Under the pieces are notes generated by a model, which did not search any database, was not told the DNA's origin, and saw only the letters and a program-made list of their open reading frames with translations. This document shows positions 27,598 through 36,859 of a stretch of DNA of 64,000 bases, one piece after another. The stretch is from Chloroflexota bacterium (GTDB lineage Bacteria > Chloroflexota > UBA11872). The DNA is taken from contig JAJDZU010000020.1 in assembly GCA_022824495.1 (NCBI GenBank), positions 1 through 64,000 of the forward strand, read 5' to 3'. Position numbers and translations under genes: made by a program. Positions within the stretch are counted from its first letter, which is position 1. Every line of letters begins with the position of its first letter.

Positions 27598-29571
27598 GTG
27601 AACGGAATCCGTGTTGGTGTGGACGTCGGCGGCACGTTCACGGATTTCACCGTCGCCGCCGACGACGGACTGTACGTCTTCAAGGTCTCCAGCACGCCGC
27701 ACGACCCGGCCGAGGCTGTGCTGAAGGGCCTGCGACGTGTCGGAGTCGGGGCTGATGGAACGGTGGTGCACGGCTCGACGGTCGCGACAAACGCGGTACT
27801 TGAGCGCAAGGGCGCGCGCACCGCACTGGTTACGACGGCCGGCTTCCGCGATGTGCTGGAGATCGCACGCCAGAACCGTCCGGCGCTCTACGACATCGAA
27901 CCGCGCAAGCCGTCGCCGCTAATAGAGCGAGGCCTTCGACTGGAGGTCGACGAGCGCGTGGGCGCGGACGGCGCCGTTCGCCGACCCCTGAGCCGCGTTT
28001 CGCTTGAACGCCTTACCGAAGAGGTTCGCCGGCTCAAGCCGGAGGCTGCGGCGGTCTGTTTGCTCTTCAGCTTCCTTCGGCCGTCGCACGAGCGCTCGGT
28101 GCGTGCCGCCCTGCGCCGAGCGGGCGTGCGCTGGGTCTCGATTTCGTCGGAGGTGCTGCCGGAACATCGTGAGTACGAGCGCACGAGTACGACTGTGGTT
28201 GATGCCTACGTGGCGCCCGTGATGGGCCGCTACATCCGGCAACTGGAACGCTCGGCTCCGGGACAACTGTGGATCGTCCAGTCCGGTGGCGGAGTTCTGC
28301 GATCGTCCGAGGCCGCGGCGGCGCCCGTCCAATCGGTGCTCAGCGGTCCGGCCGCTGGAGTGGTCGGCGCACGCGCCGTGGCCGCCGCGTCTGGGTTTGA
28401 TCACATCGTGACCCTGGACATGGGCGGCACCTCCACTGATGTAGCGATCTGCCCGGGCGAACCGCTGCGTCGAACTGACGCGACGGTCGGCGGACTCCCA
28501 GTCGCCATTCCCATGACGGACATCCATACCGTGGGGGCCGGTGGTGGGTCGATCGCGGTTCGCGACGAGGCCGGCGGGCTGCGGGTCGGTCCACGCAGCG
28601 CCGGCGCGCAGCCGGGTCCTGCCGCCTATGGCCGTGGTGGTGTGGAACCTACGGTGACCGATGCCAATGTGGTGCTGGGCCGATTGGTTTCCGACGCCAC
28701 GCTGGCGGACGATGTGGCGCTGGACGCCGCTGCGGCCGCGTCGGCCGTCGACCGGCTGACACCCGCCAGCGATCATTCGACGGAGACGCGCCTCCGAGCT
28801 GCCGCCGGCGTGGTTGCGGTGGCCGATGCGCACATGGAGCGGGCGCTGCGCGTAATCACGCTGGAGCGTGGCTATGACCCGCGCGACTTCACGCTGGTGG
28901 CGTTTGGCGGTGCTGGCCCGCTGCACGGCTGTTCGCTGGCCGAGCGTCTGGAGATCGAACGAGTGCTGGTGCCGCGATATCCCGGGGTACTGTCTGCGCT
29001 CGGTGCGCTAAGCGGGGCGCACGTGCGCGAGTATTCGTCAACCCTGCTGCGGCCAGCGACCGCCCGGAGCGTGCGAGCTCTGGTTGCAGCCTTCAATCGG
29101 CTGGAACGTAACGCGAGGCGCGACTTTGTTGGCGTGGGGCGTCCCCGGTTGCGCCGGATGCTGGACCTTCGGTACCTCGGGCAGTCGTACGAGCTAACCG
29201 TGCCGCTGCGGGGCCGGGATATACCAGGCGCCGTTCGCGCCTTTCACCGGCGGCACCACGAACGCTACGCGCACAGCCGGCCGGAGGCCGCCGTCGAGAT
29301 CGTGGTCGCGCGCTTGCTCGCTTCCGTTGAGCAGCCGCCATTGCCCGAGGTGCAGGCTCCGGTCGGCGGACGTCCCTCGCCGCGGAGCGCGCCGGTGGTA
29401 ATCGACGGTGAATTCCAGCCCGCCCGCCTCTTTCGGCGGATCGAGTTGCCCGTTGGCTTTCGGGCTCGCGGCCCGCTGCTCGTCGTGCAGGACGACGCCA
29501 CGACCTGGGCGCCGCCCGGCTGGCGGATGGAAGTGGACCGGCAGGCGGCACTGATATTGGAGCGAAACTAA
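27598..29571 (+). CDS. Hydantoinase/oxoprolinase subunit A family protein
   Basis: A 657-residue HyuA-type ATP-dependent enzyme. The N-terminal actin-like fold starts VGVDVGGTFTDFTV; a second nucleotide motif is LDMGGTSTDVAICPGE, and VGAGGGSIAV lies in the middle. Family members hydrolyse 5-oxoproline, hydantoins or carboxylate acetone with a HyuB partner. No hyuB is next to it, so the substrate is open. It starts with GTG and is divergent from rex. Confidence 0.85.
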   Translation: MNGIRVGVDVGGTFTDFTVAADDGLYVFKVSSTPHDPAEAVLKGLRRVGVGADGTVVHGSTVATNAVLERKGARTALVTTAGFRDVLEIARQNRPALYDIEPRKPSPLIERGLRLEVDERVGADGAVRRPLSRVSLERLTEEVRRLKPEAAAVCLLFSFLRPSHERSVRAALRRAGVRWVSISSEVLPEHREYERTSTTVVDAYVAPVMGRYIRQLERSAPGQLWIVQSGGGVLRSSEAAAAPVQSVLSGPAAGVVGARAVAAASGFDHIVTLDMGGTSTDVAICPGEPLRRTDATVGGLPVAIPMTDIHTVGAGGGSIAVRDEAGGLRVGPRSAGAQPGPAAYGRGGVEPTVTDANVVLGRLVSDATLADDVALDAAAAASAVDRLTPASDHSTETRLRAAAGVVAVADAHMERALRVITLERGYDPRDFTLVAFGGAGPLHGCSLAERLEIERVLVPRYPGVLSALGALSGAHVREYSSTLLRPATARSVRALVAAFNRLERNARRDFVGVGRPRLRRMLDLRYLGQSYELTVPLRGRDIPGAVRAFHRRHHERYAHSRPEAAVEIVVARLLASVEQPPLPEVQAPVGGRPSPRSAPVVIDGEFQPARLFRRIELPVGFRARGPLLVVQDDATTWAPPGWRMEVDRQAALILERN

Positions 29572-29638
29572 CCTTCCGAGCCAATGATCGGCAGTATCCT
29601 GCCGGAGGCTTCCACGTGCTCTTCCGCCCTAAAGGCGC

Positions 29639-30559
29639 ATGTCAACACCGGTAATTGAAATACGCAACCTTCGCAAGGCCTATGGTGATTTGCAGGCCGT
29701 GGCAGGGGTTTCGTTTGACGTGGCCGAAGGCGAAGTCTTCGGGATGCTTGGACCCAACGGGGCCGGCAAGACCACGACCGTCGAGATTCTCGAAGGCTTG
29801 AGAATCCGGGATAGCGGCGAGGTCAGCGTCCTTGGCATGGACCCGGCGACTTCAGGGCGCGACTTCAAGCGGCTGGTCGGAGTGCAGCTGCAGCAGGTGG
29901 CGCTCTATCCACGCCTCCGCGTGCACGAAGTCATCAGTCTGTTCGGATCCTTCTACGAGCAGCAAGCCGAGACCGAGGACCTTATCGCGCTGATGGGCCT
30001 GGAGGATCGGCGCAACGCCCGCATCGCCGAACTCTCCGGCGGTCAGGCGCAGCGCCTGTCTGTGGCGCTGGCCGTGGTGAATATGCCGCGTCTCGTCTTC
30101 CTGGACGAGCCGTCGACCGGCATGGACCCACAGGCGCGTCGGAATCTCTGGGAAATTATCGAAGGATTCAAGGCCAAAGGGATGACGGTGGTGCTCACAA
30201 CGCACTACATGGAAGAGGCGGAACGGCTGTGCGACCGTGTCGCCGTGATGGATCACGGCCGGATCATCGCGCTCGACAGTCCCGGCGCGCTTGTGCGCGA
30301 GAACTTCGCCGAAGACGCCATCGAGTTCGTGTCGAACGACGGACTCTCGGAGAACGACCTAGGCGAACTGGCCGCCGTAACCAGCGCGGCGTCCCAGGGA
30401 TCCGCTCACAGCATCTTCAGCAGCGACATCCCACGCACCATGGGTAGCCTGATCGATCTTGCTCAGGAGCGCGGAGCTCCGCTGGAGGGCATGCGCGTAC
30501 GTCACGCCACGCTTGAGGATGTATTCCTCAAGCTCACTGGACGGACGCTCAGAGATTGA
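29639..30559 (+). CDS. ABC transporter ATP-binding protein (ABC-2 exporter type)
   Basis: A 306-residue ATPase with Walker A GPNGAGKTTT, signature LSGGQAQRLSVAL, Walker B LVFLDEPSTGMDP and an H-loop His in TTHYMEEAE. The C-terminal extension is typical of DrrA/NodI-like drug or lipid exporters. Its TGA overlaps the TTG start of the permease, so the two form a transport unit. The cargo is unknown. Confidence 0.92.
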   Translation: MSTPVIEIRNLRKAYGDLQAVAGVSFDVAEGEVFGMLGPNGAGKTTTVEILEGLRIRDSGEVSVLGMDPATSGRDFKRLVGVQLQQVALYPRLRVHEVISLFGSFYEQQAETEDLIALMGLEDRRNARIAELSGGQAQRLSVALAVVNMPRLVFLDEPSTGMDPQARRNLWEIIEGFKAKGMTVVLTTHYMEEAERLCDRVAVMDHGRIIALDSPGALVRENFAEDAIEFVSNDGLSENDLGELAAVTSAASQGSAHSIFSSDIPRTMGSLIDLAQERGAPLEGMRVRHATLEDVFLKLTGRTLRD

Positions 30560-31644
30560 ACGCCTTTCTGCCGCTGTTCCGAACGAACTATCGCGACTTC
30601 GTGCGTGACCGCACGGCACTCTTCTGGACCATTGCGTTTCCCGTCCTCTTCATCGGGATTTTCGGAATCGTGCTGGGCCGCGGCGATGACGGCGCCAGCT
30701 ACGAGGTTGGCTTGGTCATTGAGGATCAGTCGCCGCAGGCGGCCACGCTGGGCGAGGTTCTCGCGGGATTCGAGGCGCTGGCGCTCACGCAGGGCCAGCG
30801 CGATGCCGAAATAGCCAGCCTCGCGGACGGGGAGCGACGGGCTGTCGTTGTTGTTCCTCAGGGCTTCGGTGCGGCAGTCGCCGCCGGCACTCCGCAGCCG
30901 CTTCAAGTCCACTTCGATCCGTCTCAACAGACCACCCAGCAGGTCGTCATACCGGTGCTCCTGCGAGCGTTTGAAGTCGCCGACCGCGCGCTGACGCAGA
31001 CCCGGCCGGTCGTAACCGCAGACTTCCGGACGCTTCAATCCGAGCGGCTGCAGGTGATCGATTTCATCATGCCGGGCCTCATCGCCATGAGCGTGATGAA
31101 CGGCGGCGTGTTCGGAGCCATAGCAATGGTCTCGCTGCGCGAGCGACGCGTGCTGCGGCGCCTGTCGGCGACACCATTGCCGGCCTGGGCGCTTGTAGGG
31201 GCCGACGTGACCTTCCGAATGGTCGTAGTGCTCGTGCAGACGGTCCTGCTGGTCATATTGGCGGTGCTGATTGGCGGCGTTTCGGTCAAGGTCGAGAATC
31301 TCCCCGCCCTGGCTGGCGTAGCGGTGCTGGGTGGGCTGGCCTTTGTGGCTATCGGGTTTTTCCTGGGCGCATTTGCAAAGACCGAGCAGGGCTTCTTCCC
31401 GATTGCGCAGGTCGTCACGTTCCCCATGCTCTTCCTGTCAGGCATCTTTTTCCCGCTCGACTCCATGCCGGACTGGATTCGCCCGCTGGTAAGCGCCATG
31501 CCGCTGACATATTTGGGTGATGCGATGCGGCAACTCATGGTTGGCGGGGCTCCGGTGCACTCGATGGCGCTTAACCTCGGAGTGCTGACCGCCTTTTTGG
31601 TGGTTTTCTTCGGTCTGGCGGTCCGCCTCTTTAAGTACGAGTAG
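30556..31644 (+). CDS. ABC-2 type transporter permease
   Basis: A 362-residue membrane protein with one N-terminal helix (about 22-42), an external domain (about 45-170) and five C-terminal helices (LIAMSVMNGGVFGAIAMVSLRERR onward). It is the membrane partner of the preceding ATPase. The TTG start at 30556 overlaps the ATPase stop (TTGA), which indicates translational coupling. Confidence 0.9.
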   Translation: MNAFLPLFRTNYRDFVRDRTALFWTIAFPVLFIGIFGIVLGRGDDGASYEVGLVIEDQSPQAATLGEVLAGFEALALTQGQRDAEIASLADGERRAVVVVPQGFGAAVAAGTPQPLQVHFDPSQQTTQQVVIPVLLRAFEVADRALTQTRPVVTADFRTLQSERLQVIDFIMPGLIAMSVMNGGVFGAIAMVSLRERRVLRRLSATPLPAWALVGADVTFRMVVVLVQTVLLVILAVLIGGVSVKVENLPALAGVAVLGGLAFVAIGFFLGAFAKTEQGFFPIAQVVTFPMLFLSGIFFPLDSMPDWIRPLVSAMPLTYLGDAMRQLMVGGAPVHSMALNLGVLTAFLVVFFGLAVRLFKYE

Positions 31645-31659
31645 CTGGAATCGGCAATC

Positions 31660-32505
31660 TCAAACGCCGACAGCTCGTCTGAGCGCCCGCACCTCGCGTA
31701 GCAGACCGGCTGGATTGAGACCCACGGTGTCGATCATATGCACGGTTCCGGGATTACGTCCGATCGTGCGCATGACCTTGCCCAGGTCAAGACCACGTTC
31801 CAGCCCAACGTGCAGCGGCATGTTGGGCTCGCGTCCAGGCGCGGTGTTGTGCCACCGAATCTCAGCCATGCGGTCGGCAAAGCGGGCCATGTAGTCCAAC
31901 CGCGCCTCAAACGCCAGGCGGTCACCGTTGACGGCGTGAAACGCCCGGCCCGTATGCAGCGCAAATCGCACGCTGGTCGTGGCGTCCAGCATTGCCAGCA
32001 CGCTGTCAAGCGCGTGAAGCACTGCGCCGTCGCCCGCGTTCTGAACGGCTATGGGCAGTCCGGGGAACAGATCGTGAATCGTCCGAAAGCTCTCGCGCAG
32101 GACGTCGATGTGCTGCGCGTCGGCTGCCATTCGGCGACCGGGATGTGCGACGTACATCTCCATGGCGTGCCGCTGTTCAAAGAACTCGATGATCTGTACG
32201 AACTGACGGAGGGCGATGCCTCGGTCTGTCGCGCTCGGGTCCGTCAGCGATGGCCAGCGGCGCGTGGACGCGTCTCGGAATACGTTGAGGTGAAAACGCA
32301 TCGGCGCAGCGTCCAGAATCTCAATGAAGTCGGCATCGAAGAATGTCCGCAGCCCCAACTCATACATATAGGTGTCGAGATTCAGTTCGACGACTTGAAA
32401 TTCGAGCCGAACCGCGACATCCACGATTTCGCGGAGCTGCGATAGCAGCCGCCGACGGTCATGCGGAACGATGCGGGGGTTGAACCCCAGCCTTAGCGGC
32501 GGCAT
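31660..32505 (-). CDS. Xylose-isomerase-like TIM-barrel protein
   Basis: A 281-residue protein of the sugar-phosphate isomerase/epimerase-like superfamily. VVELNLDTYMYELG, MYVAHPGRR, PIAVQNAGDG, VRFALHTGRAFH and EIRWHNTAPG align with the strands that bring metal ligands in this fold. Some usual ligands (a Glu after strand 5) are replaced by Gln-Asn, so activity is uncertain. It lies 82 bases after the cysteine synthase gene on the same strand. Confidence 0.65.
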   Translation of the reverse strand: MPPLRLGFNPRIVPHDRRRLLSQLREIVDVAVRLEFQVVELNLDTYMYELGLRTFFDADFIEILDAAPMRFHLNVFRDASTRRWPSLTDPSATDRGIALRQFVQIIEFFEQRHAMEMYVAHPGRRMAADAQHIDVLRESFRTIHDLFPGLPIAVQNAGDGAVLHALDSVLAMLDATTSVRFALHTGRAFHAVNGDRLAFEARLDYMARFADRMAEIRWHNTAPGREPNMPLHVGLERGLDLGKVMRTIGRNPGTVHMIDTVGLNPAGLLREVRALRRAVGV

Positions 32506-32587
32506 ACGGAATGGCGGTGCCGAACCTGCCCGGTGATTGAGTTGCAGCCAGGTGCGGTGGTCAGGCGCGCGAAGCTGCCGGAGCGGA

Positions 32588-33505
32588 TCACGGCTCCCAC
32601 AGCCCCGACGAGATATAGCGGTCGCCGCCGTCGGGCAAGACCGTCACGACGCATGCCCGCGGTTCTTGCAGAAGAATCTCGCGAACCGCGTACAAGTAGG
32701 CGCCGGACGACTGGCCGGCAAAGATGCCGGCCTTAGCCAGATCGAAGGACAACCGGCCGGCGGCATCGATGTCGATCTCGACCCACGAGTCTACAACCGA
32801 GCGATCGAGAATCTCGGGCTCGATGTGTCCCTCACCCAGCGGCTTCAGGCCTTCAACACCGGGGAAAACGGGCGGTAGGGCGCCCACAACCTGTACGTCG
32901 GGCCGTTCCTCGCGCAGCCGGCGTCCCACCCCGGTTATTGTCCCGCCGGTGCCAACGCCGCTGACGAAATGCGTAGAGCCTTCGGGCGCCTGCGCCAAGA
33001 CTTCGACGGCGGTGCCATCGTAGTGGGCCAGCCAGTTGGAGTCGTTGCTGTATTGGTCCGAGAAGAAGTAGCGGTCGGGATCGGCTGCGTAGCGACGCTG
33101 GACTTCACGCAAGGCCTCGTCGTACCCAAGGATGGCGTCGGTGATCACGAGTTGGGCGCCGTGAGCCGTGAGCCGCCGCCGCCGCTCCTGGCTGGCGTTG
33201 GCCGGGATCACGATTTCGACGGGATAGCCCAATGCCGCCCCGAACATGGCGTACGCAATCCCCGCATTGCCGGAGGACGAGTCGAGAATGGTCTGTCCCG
33301 AACCCAGCTTCCCCTCGGCCACGGCGTCCAGCAGCATGCGCGCCACGGGGCGATCCTTGATAGACCCGCCCGGATTCATTGACTCGAGCTTGGCCAGGAC
33401 CATGGCGTCGGGAAATTCAGCGCGAAATATCGGGATCTCCACCATCGGCGTATCGCCGACCAGAGCAAAGAGCGGATGTGCCCGGGCGGCGTCGGTCAGA
33501 GCCAT
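32588..33505 (-). CDS. Cysteine synthase (PLP-dependent, CysK/CysM family)
   Basis: The enzyme makes cysteine from O-acetylserine (or a related acceptor) and sulfide. It has 305 residues. The PLP Lys is in NPGGSIKDR, the substrate loop is SSGNAGIA, and the phosphate-binding loop is GTGGTITGVGR. The ATG at 33505 matches the family length, and earlier in-frame codons lie within serS. Its start overlaps the serS end by 10 bases. CysK versus CysM cannot be decided by eye. Confidence 0.88.
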   Translation of the reverse strand: MALTDAARAHPLFALVGDTPMVEIPIFRAEFPDAMVLAKLESMNPGGSIKDRPVARMLLDAVAEGKLGSGQTILDSSSGNAGIAYAMFGAALGYPVEIVIPANASQERRRRLTAHGAQLVITDAILGYDEALREVQRRYAADPDRYFFSDQYSNDSNWLAHYDGTAVEVLAQAPEGSTHFVSGVGTGGTITGVGRRLREERPDVQVVGALPPVFPGVEGLKPLGEGHIEPEILDRSVVDSWVEIDIDAAGRLSFDLAKAGIFAGQSSGAYLYAVREILLQEPRACVVTVLPDGGDRYISSGLWEP

Positions 33506-34776
33506 GGCGCTTCGGCCTCGATCCGCTTGCAGCCACCCATGTAAGGCTGAAGCACCTCCGGAATGGCGACAGTTCCATCCGTTTGCAGGCCGTTTTCGAG
33601 CAAAGCCACGAACGTTCGTGGCAGTCCAAGGGCCGTGCCGTTGAGTGAGTGCCCATATTGCGTACGGCCGGAACCCGCCCGCCGGATGCGAACGCCGGCC
33701 CGGCGAGTCTGAAACGCCTCGCAATTCGAGACCGACGAGACTTCCAACCATTCACCGGCCCCGGGTGACCACACTTCAAGGTCGTACTGCTTTGCTGCGG
33801 CAAAGCCCAAGTCACCGGTCGGGACTTCGCGGACGCGATAACTCAGCCCTAGGTGTCGGATCACCGCCTCCGCTTCGCTGCGCATGCGTTCAAGAGCTGT
33901 ATATGAATCATCGGGGTTGGTTACGTTGAACAGCTCAATCTTGTCAAATTGGCGCACCCGACGGAGCCCTCGCGTCTCAACGCCCGCAGCTCCAGCCTCG
34001 CGTCGGAACGCCGCAGCGTACGCCACGTACTTGGCTGGGAGCATGGCCGCGTTCAGCGTTTCGCCCGCGTGGTACTCGGACAAGGCTACTTCGGCGGTCG
34101 GGCTGAGCCACAGCCGGCGCTCATCGACCGCATAGGAGTCGCCGGCAAACTTGGGCAACTTTGCGGCGTTGGTCATCGCGGTCTGCGTGACGAGCGCGGG
34201 CAGGTACAGCTCGCGGTAGCCGTGCTCACGGACCTGGAAGTTCAGCATCCACTGAATGAGGGCCCGTTGCAGTCGCGCTCCGGCGCCGCGGAAGATCCAG
34301 AATCCCGATCCGGCCACCTTGGACGCCCGAGCGAAGTCAAGGATGCCCAGGTCTTTAGCGATCTCGTCATGGGGAGGCGTGAGTCTGTCCGGAGCTGGCG
34401 CATCGCTGCAATAGTGCACCGCGCCCGGGTGGTCAGCGTCCCCGACCGGTACGGAGGCGTGCGGCAGCATTGGGATTTCCAACAGCAACTGTTCGACCTT
34501 GGCCTGGACACTGCTAAGGGCAGGTTCGCGGTCGCCAAGCTCCGACGTAAGTGCGCGAGTTTGTGTGATAAGGCTCTCGCGCTCAGCCGCCGAGGCCTTG
34601 CCGATGGCGCGGGAAACCTGCCTGCGCTCTGCCCGAAGGCTCTCAACCTGTGTCAGCAACTGGCGACGCTGGTTGTCGAGAGACAGGAGTTCGTCCAGAG
34701 GAAGCTCGCCGCCGCGAGTGGAGAGGCGTTCGCGCACGAGCGTCTCGTTCTCGCGAATGAATCTCAGGGGCAGCAT
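33496..34776 (-). CDS. serS: Seryl-tRNA synthetase
   Basis: It charges tRNA-Ser. The protein has 426 residues from ATG 34776 (MLPLRFIRENETLVRERL). The N-terminal coiled coil for tRNA binding (about 25-110) precedes the class II core: motif 2 FRREAGAAGVETRGLRRVRQFDKIE and motif 3 GLPRTFVALLENGLQTDG, with TAEVALSEYHAG for serine. Motif 3 starts GTALGLPR where GSGLAVGR is common. It lies in an operon with greA, lysS and the cysteine synthase. Confidence 0.94.
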   Translation of the reverse strand: MLPLRFIRENETLVRERLSTRGGELPLDELLSLDNQRRQLLTQVESLRAERRQVSRAIGKASAAERESLITQTRALTSELGDREPALSSVQAKVEQLLLEIPMLPHASVPVGDADHPGAVHYCSDAPAPDRLTPPHDEIAKDLGILDFARASKVAGSGFWIFRGAGARLQRALIQWMLNFQVREHGYRELYLPALVTQTAMTNAAKLPKFAGDSYAVDERRLWLSPTAEVALSEYHAGETLNAAMLPAKYVAYAAAFRREAGAAGVETRGLRRVRQFDKIELFNVTNPDDSYTALERMRSEAEAVIRHLGLSYRVREVPTGDLGFAAAKQYDLEVWSPGAGEWLEVSSVSNCEAFQTRRAGVRIRRAGSGRTQYGHSLNGTALGLPRTFVALLENGLQTDGTVAIPEVLQPYMGGCKRIEAEAPWL

Positions 34777-34836
34777 CTGGTTGCCAGGGCCGTGTGGGCG
34801 CGCCGCGGTCGACGCGGCGTGCAAGTGGCGATAATT

Positions 34837-36327
34837 CTACGAGCGGTCGCGTAGCTGCGGAAAAAGGATGACTTCTCGGATGTTCGTGACATCTGTCAGG
34901 GCCATCACCAGGCGATCCACGCCAATACCTAGGCCTCCGGCGGGTGGCATGCCGTGCTCGAGCGCGAGCAGGAATTCCGCATCAAACGGGGTGGCGTCCT
35001 CGCCGTGCCTCTCGGACGCTTGTTCCTCCATGCGAATTCGCTGCTCCAGCGGGTCGTTGAGTTCGGTATAGGCGTTGGCCATCTCCATCCCGCTTACGAA
35101 CACCTCAAAGCGTTCAATGAAGCGTGGATCGTCTGAGCAGCGCTTGGCCAGCGGGGCGGTCTCAGTCGGATAGCGCTCCAGGAATGTGGGTTGGACAAGC
35201 GTCGGCTCGACAAGCGTCTTCATCAGTTCGTCCAGTAGTTTTGCGCGCGGCCATGAGGGATCGACTTGAATCTCGTTGGCTCTGGCGGCATCGCGCAGCG
35301 CCGATTCGCTGCCATCCTCCTCGAGATCAACGCCGGCTTCTGCCAGGAGGGCGTCGCGATAGGTCAGACGCCGCCATGGCGGGGTGAAGTCGAGAACATC
35401 TTCCTCCAGCTGCACGCGCGTTGTTCCGTAAACGGCCTCGGCGGCGGCCGCGACGAGTTCCTGGACGAGTCCGCGCATATCGCTCAGGTCCGCAAAGGCC
35501 TGATAGCACTCAAGCATCGTGAATTCGGGGCTGTGCGAGCTGTCGATTCCCTCGTTGCGAAAGGTCTTGCAGATCTCGTAGACGCGTTCGAACCCGGCAA
35601 CAAGAAGGCGCTTCAGGTATAGCTCATCGGAGATGCGCAAGTAGTAGTCGCGGTTCAAGGCGGCATAGGAGGTCACAAAGGGCACGGCGGCGCCGCCACC
35701 GTAGACCGGCTGGAGCGTGGGAGTCTCAACCTCGAGGAATCCGTGAGCGTCCAGGATTCGGCGCAGGGCCGAGACAATGGCAGTTCGATTTTCGAATCTG
35801 CGCCTGACCTCTTCGTTAGCAAGGATGTCGAGGTAACGCTGCCGAAAGCGAGTCTCGTGGTCTTTCAGGCCGTGCCACTTGGCGGGCAGTGGGCGAAGCG
35901 TCTTGGCGGCTACTTGCAGGCGCTCCGCACGGACACTCGGTTCGCCGCTGCGGGTGCGGAAGAGCGGGCCGCCGGCTGAGACGAAGTCGCCAATATCGAG
36001 CAGCTCGAGCGCGTTCCGATACGCGTCGGCACCGAGGGCTTGACGGTTGAGGTAAAGCTGAACCTCGCCGCTACCGTCGCGGATGTGCGCGAATGAGGTT
36101 CCGCCCATGCGCCGCATGCCGACGAGACGGCCGGCAACGTCAACTTCAAGAGGCGGATCGAGGTCGACACTGGCAACGGCGTCGGCGGCTGTGTGCGAGC
36201 GCGGCGGCCTAGGCGGAAAGGCGGTGCCTTGGGTAGATTCGATCCGCTCAAGCTTTGCGCGCCGAGTTTCGAATAGCCGGTCGGCCGTACCCCCGCCGAC
36301 TGGCTCGGCGCCCGTGTCGTCGCTCAG
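34837..36327 (-). CDS. lysS: Lysyl-tRNA synthetase (class II), apparent CTG start
   Basis: It charges tRNA-Lys. The class II core is complete (FRNEGIDSSHSPEFTMLECYQAF, motif 3 GLGIGVDRLVMALTD). The first usual start codon, ATG 36117, would cut into the OB-fold, because the frame upstream encodes clear LysRS sequence (ETRRAKLERI..., DVAGRLVGMRRMGGTSFAHIRD). No ATG, GTG or TTG occurs between 36117 and the greA stop. A CTG at 36327 overlaps the greA stop (CTGA) and is preceded by GGAG with a five-base spacer, giving 496 residues, the normal length. I therefore annotate CTG as the start. Confidence 0.88.
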   Translation of the reverse strand: MSDDTGAEPVGGGTADRLFETRRAKLERIESTQGTAFPPRPPRSHTAADAVASVDLDPPLEVDVAGRLVGMRRMGGTSFAHIRDGSGEVQLYLNRQALGADAYRNALELLDIGDFVSAGGPLFRTRSGEPSVRAERLQVAAKTLRPLPAKWHGLKDHETRFRQRYLDILANEEVRRRFENRTAIVSALRRILDAHGFLEVETPTLQPVYGGGAAVPFVTSYAALNRDYYLRISDELYLKRLLVAGFERVYEICKTFRNEGIDSSHSPEFTMLECYQAFADLSDMRGLVQELVAAAAEAVYGTTRVQLEEDVLDFTPPWRRLTYRDALLAEAGVDLEEDGSESALRDAARANEIQVDPSWPRAKLLDELMKTLVEPTLVQPTFLERYPTETAPLAKRCSDDPRFIERFEVFVSGMEMANAYTELNDPLEQRIRMEEQASERHGEDATPFDAEFLLALEHGMPPAGGLGIGVDRLVMALTDVTNIREVILFPQLRDRS

Positions 36328-36779
36328 CTGATCTCCAGAATCTCGTGAAGGTTTGCGCCACGCGGAGTCTGAACGGTGACTGAGTCGCCGATCCTGCGAC
36401 CGACGAGAGCCTCGCCCAACGGGGACTCGTTCGAAATCTTGCCGTCCAGCAGGTCAATTTCGTCGGTGCCGACGATCGTGTATTGGCGTTCCCTGCTGCC
36501 CGACTTGAGACGGACGGTGGAGCCAATGCCGACGGTGTCCGACGAGTGGGTGCTGATGACCTCGGCGTCCCTTAGCAGGCGCTCGAGCATCATGATGCGG
36601 CCCTCGATAAAGGCCTGTTCGTTGCGAACCTCGTCGGATTCGTTGCCCTCGTTGAGCTCGCCGAACTCCTTGGCCTCGTGGATACGCTTGATGATGCCGG
36701 GCCGCTGAACGGTCTTGAGATCGTCCAGTTCGGCCATCAGGCGCGTCCGACCATCCTCGGTCAGAAACTTCTTTGCCAC
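36324..36779 (-). CDS. greA: Transcription elongation factor GreA
   Basis: GreA rescues backtracked RNA polymerase by stimulating transcript cleavage. The protein has 151 residues. The N-terminal coiled coil carries the acidic tip in GELNEGNESDEVRNEQAF (the usual form is GDLSENAEY, so the tip is altered but still acidic). The C-terminal FKBP-like domain ends SPLGEALVGRRIGDSVTVQTPRG. It has a GTG start. It is the first gene of greA-lysS-serS-cysteine synthase. Confidence 0.92.
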   Translation of the reverse strand: MAKKFLTEDGRTRLMAELDDLKTVQRPGIIKRIHEAKEFGELNEGNESDEVRNEQAFIEGRIMMLERLLRDAEVISTHSSDTVGIGSTVRLKSGSRERQYTIVGTDEIDLLDGKISNESPLGEALVGRRIGDSVTVQTPRGANLHEILEIS

Positions 36780-36853
36780 TGGGTCGCCTTCGTGTCGTCG
36801 TCGTCGGACCGCATGCGGGAGCGAGCGTGCGGGATACCGGAGGGTTCTGACGG

Positions 36854-36859
36854 ATTATA
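36854..36859 (-). promoter_or_regulatory. Predicted -10 box of the greA-lysS-serS operon
   Basis: A perfect TATAAT on the minus strand, overlapping the stop codon of the upstream hydantoinase gene and 74 bases before greA. No good -35 hexamer is seen at 17 bases. Confidence 0.45.
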
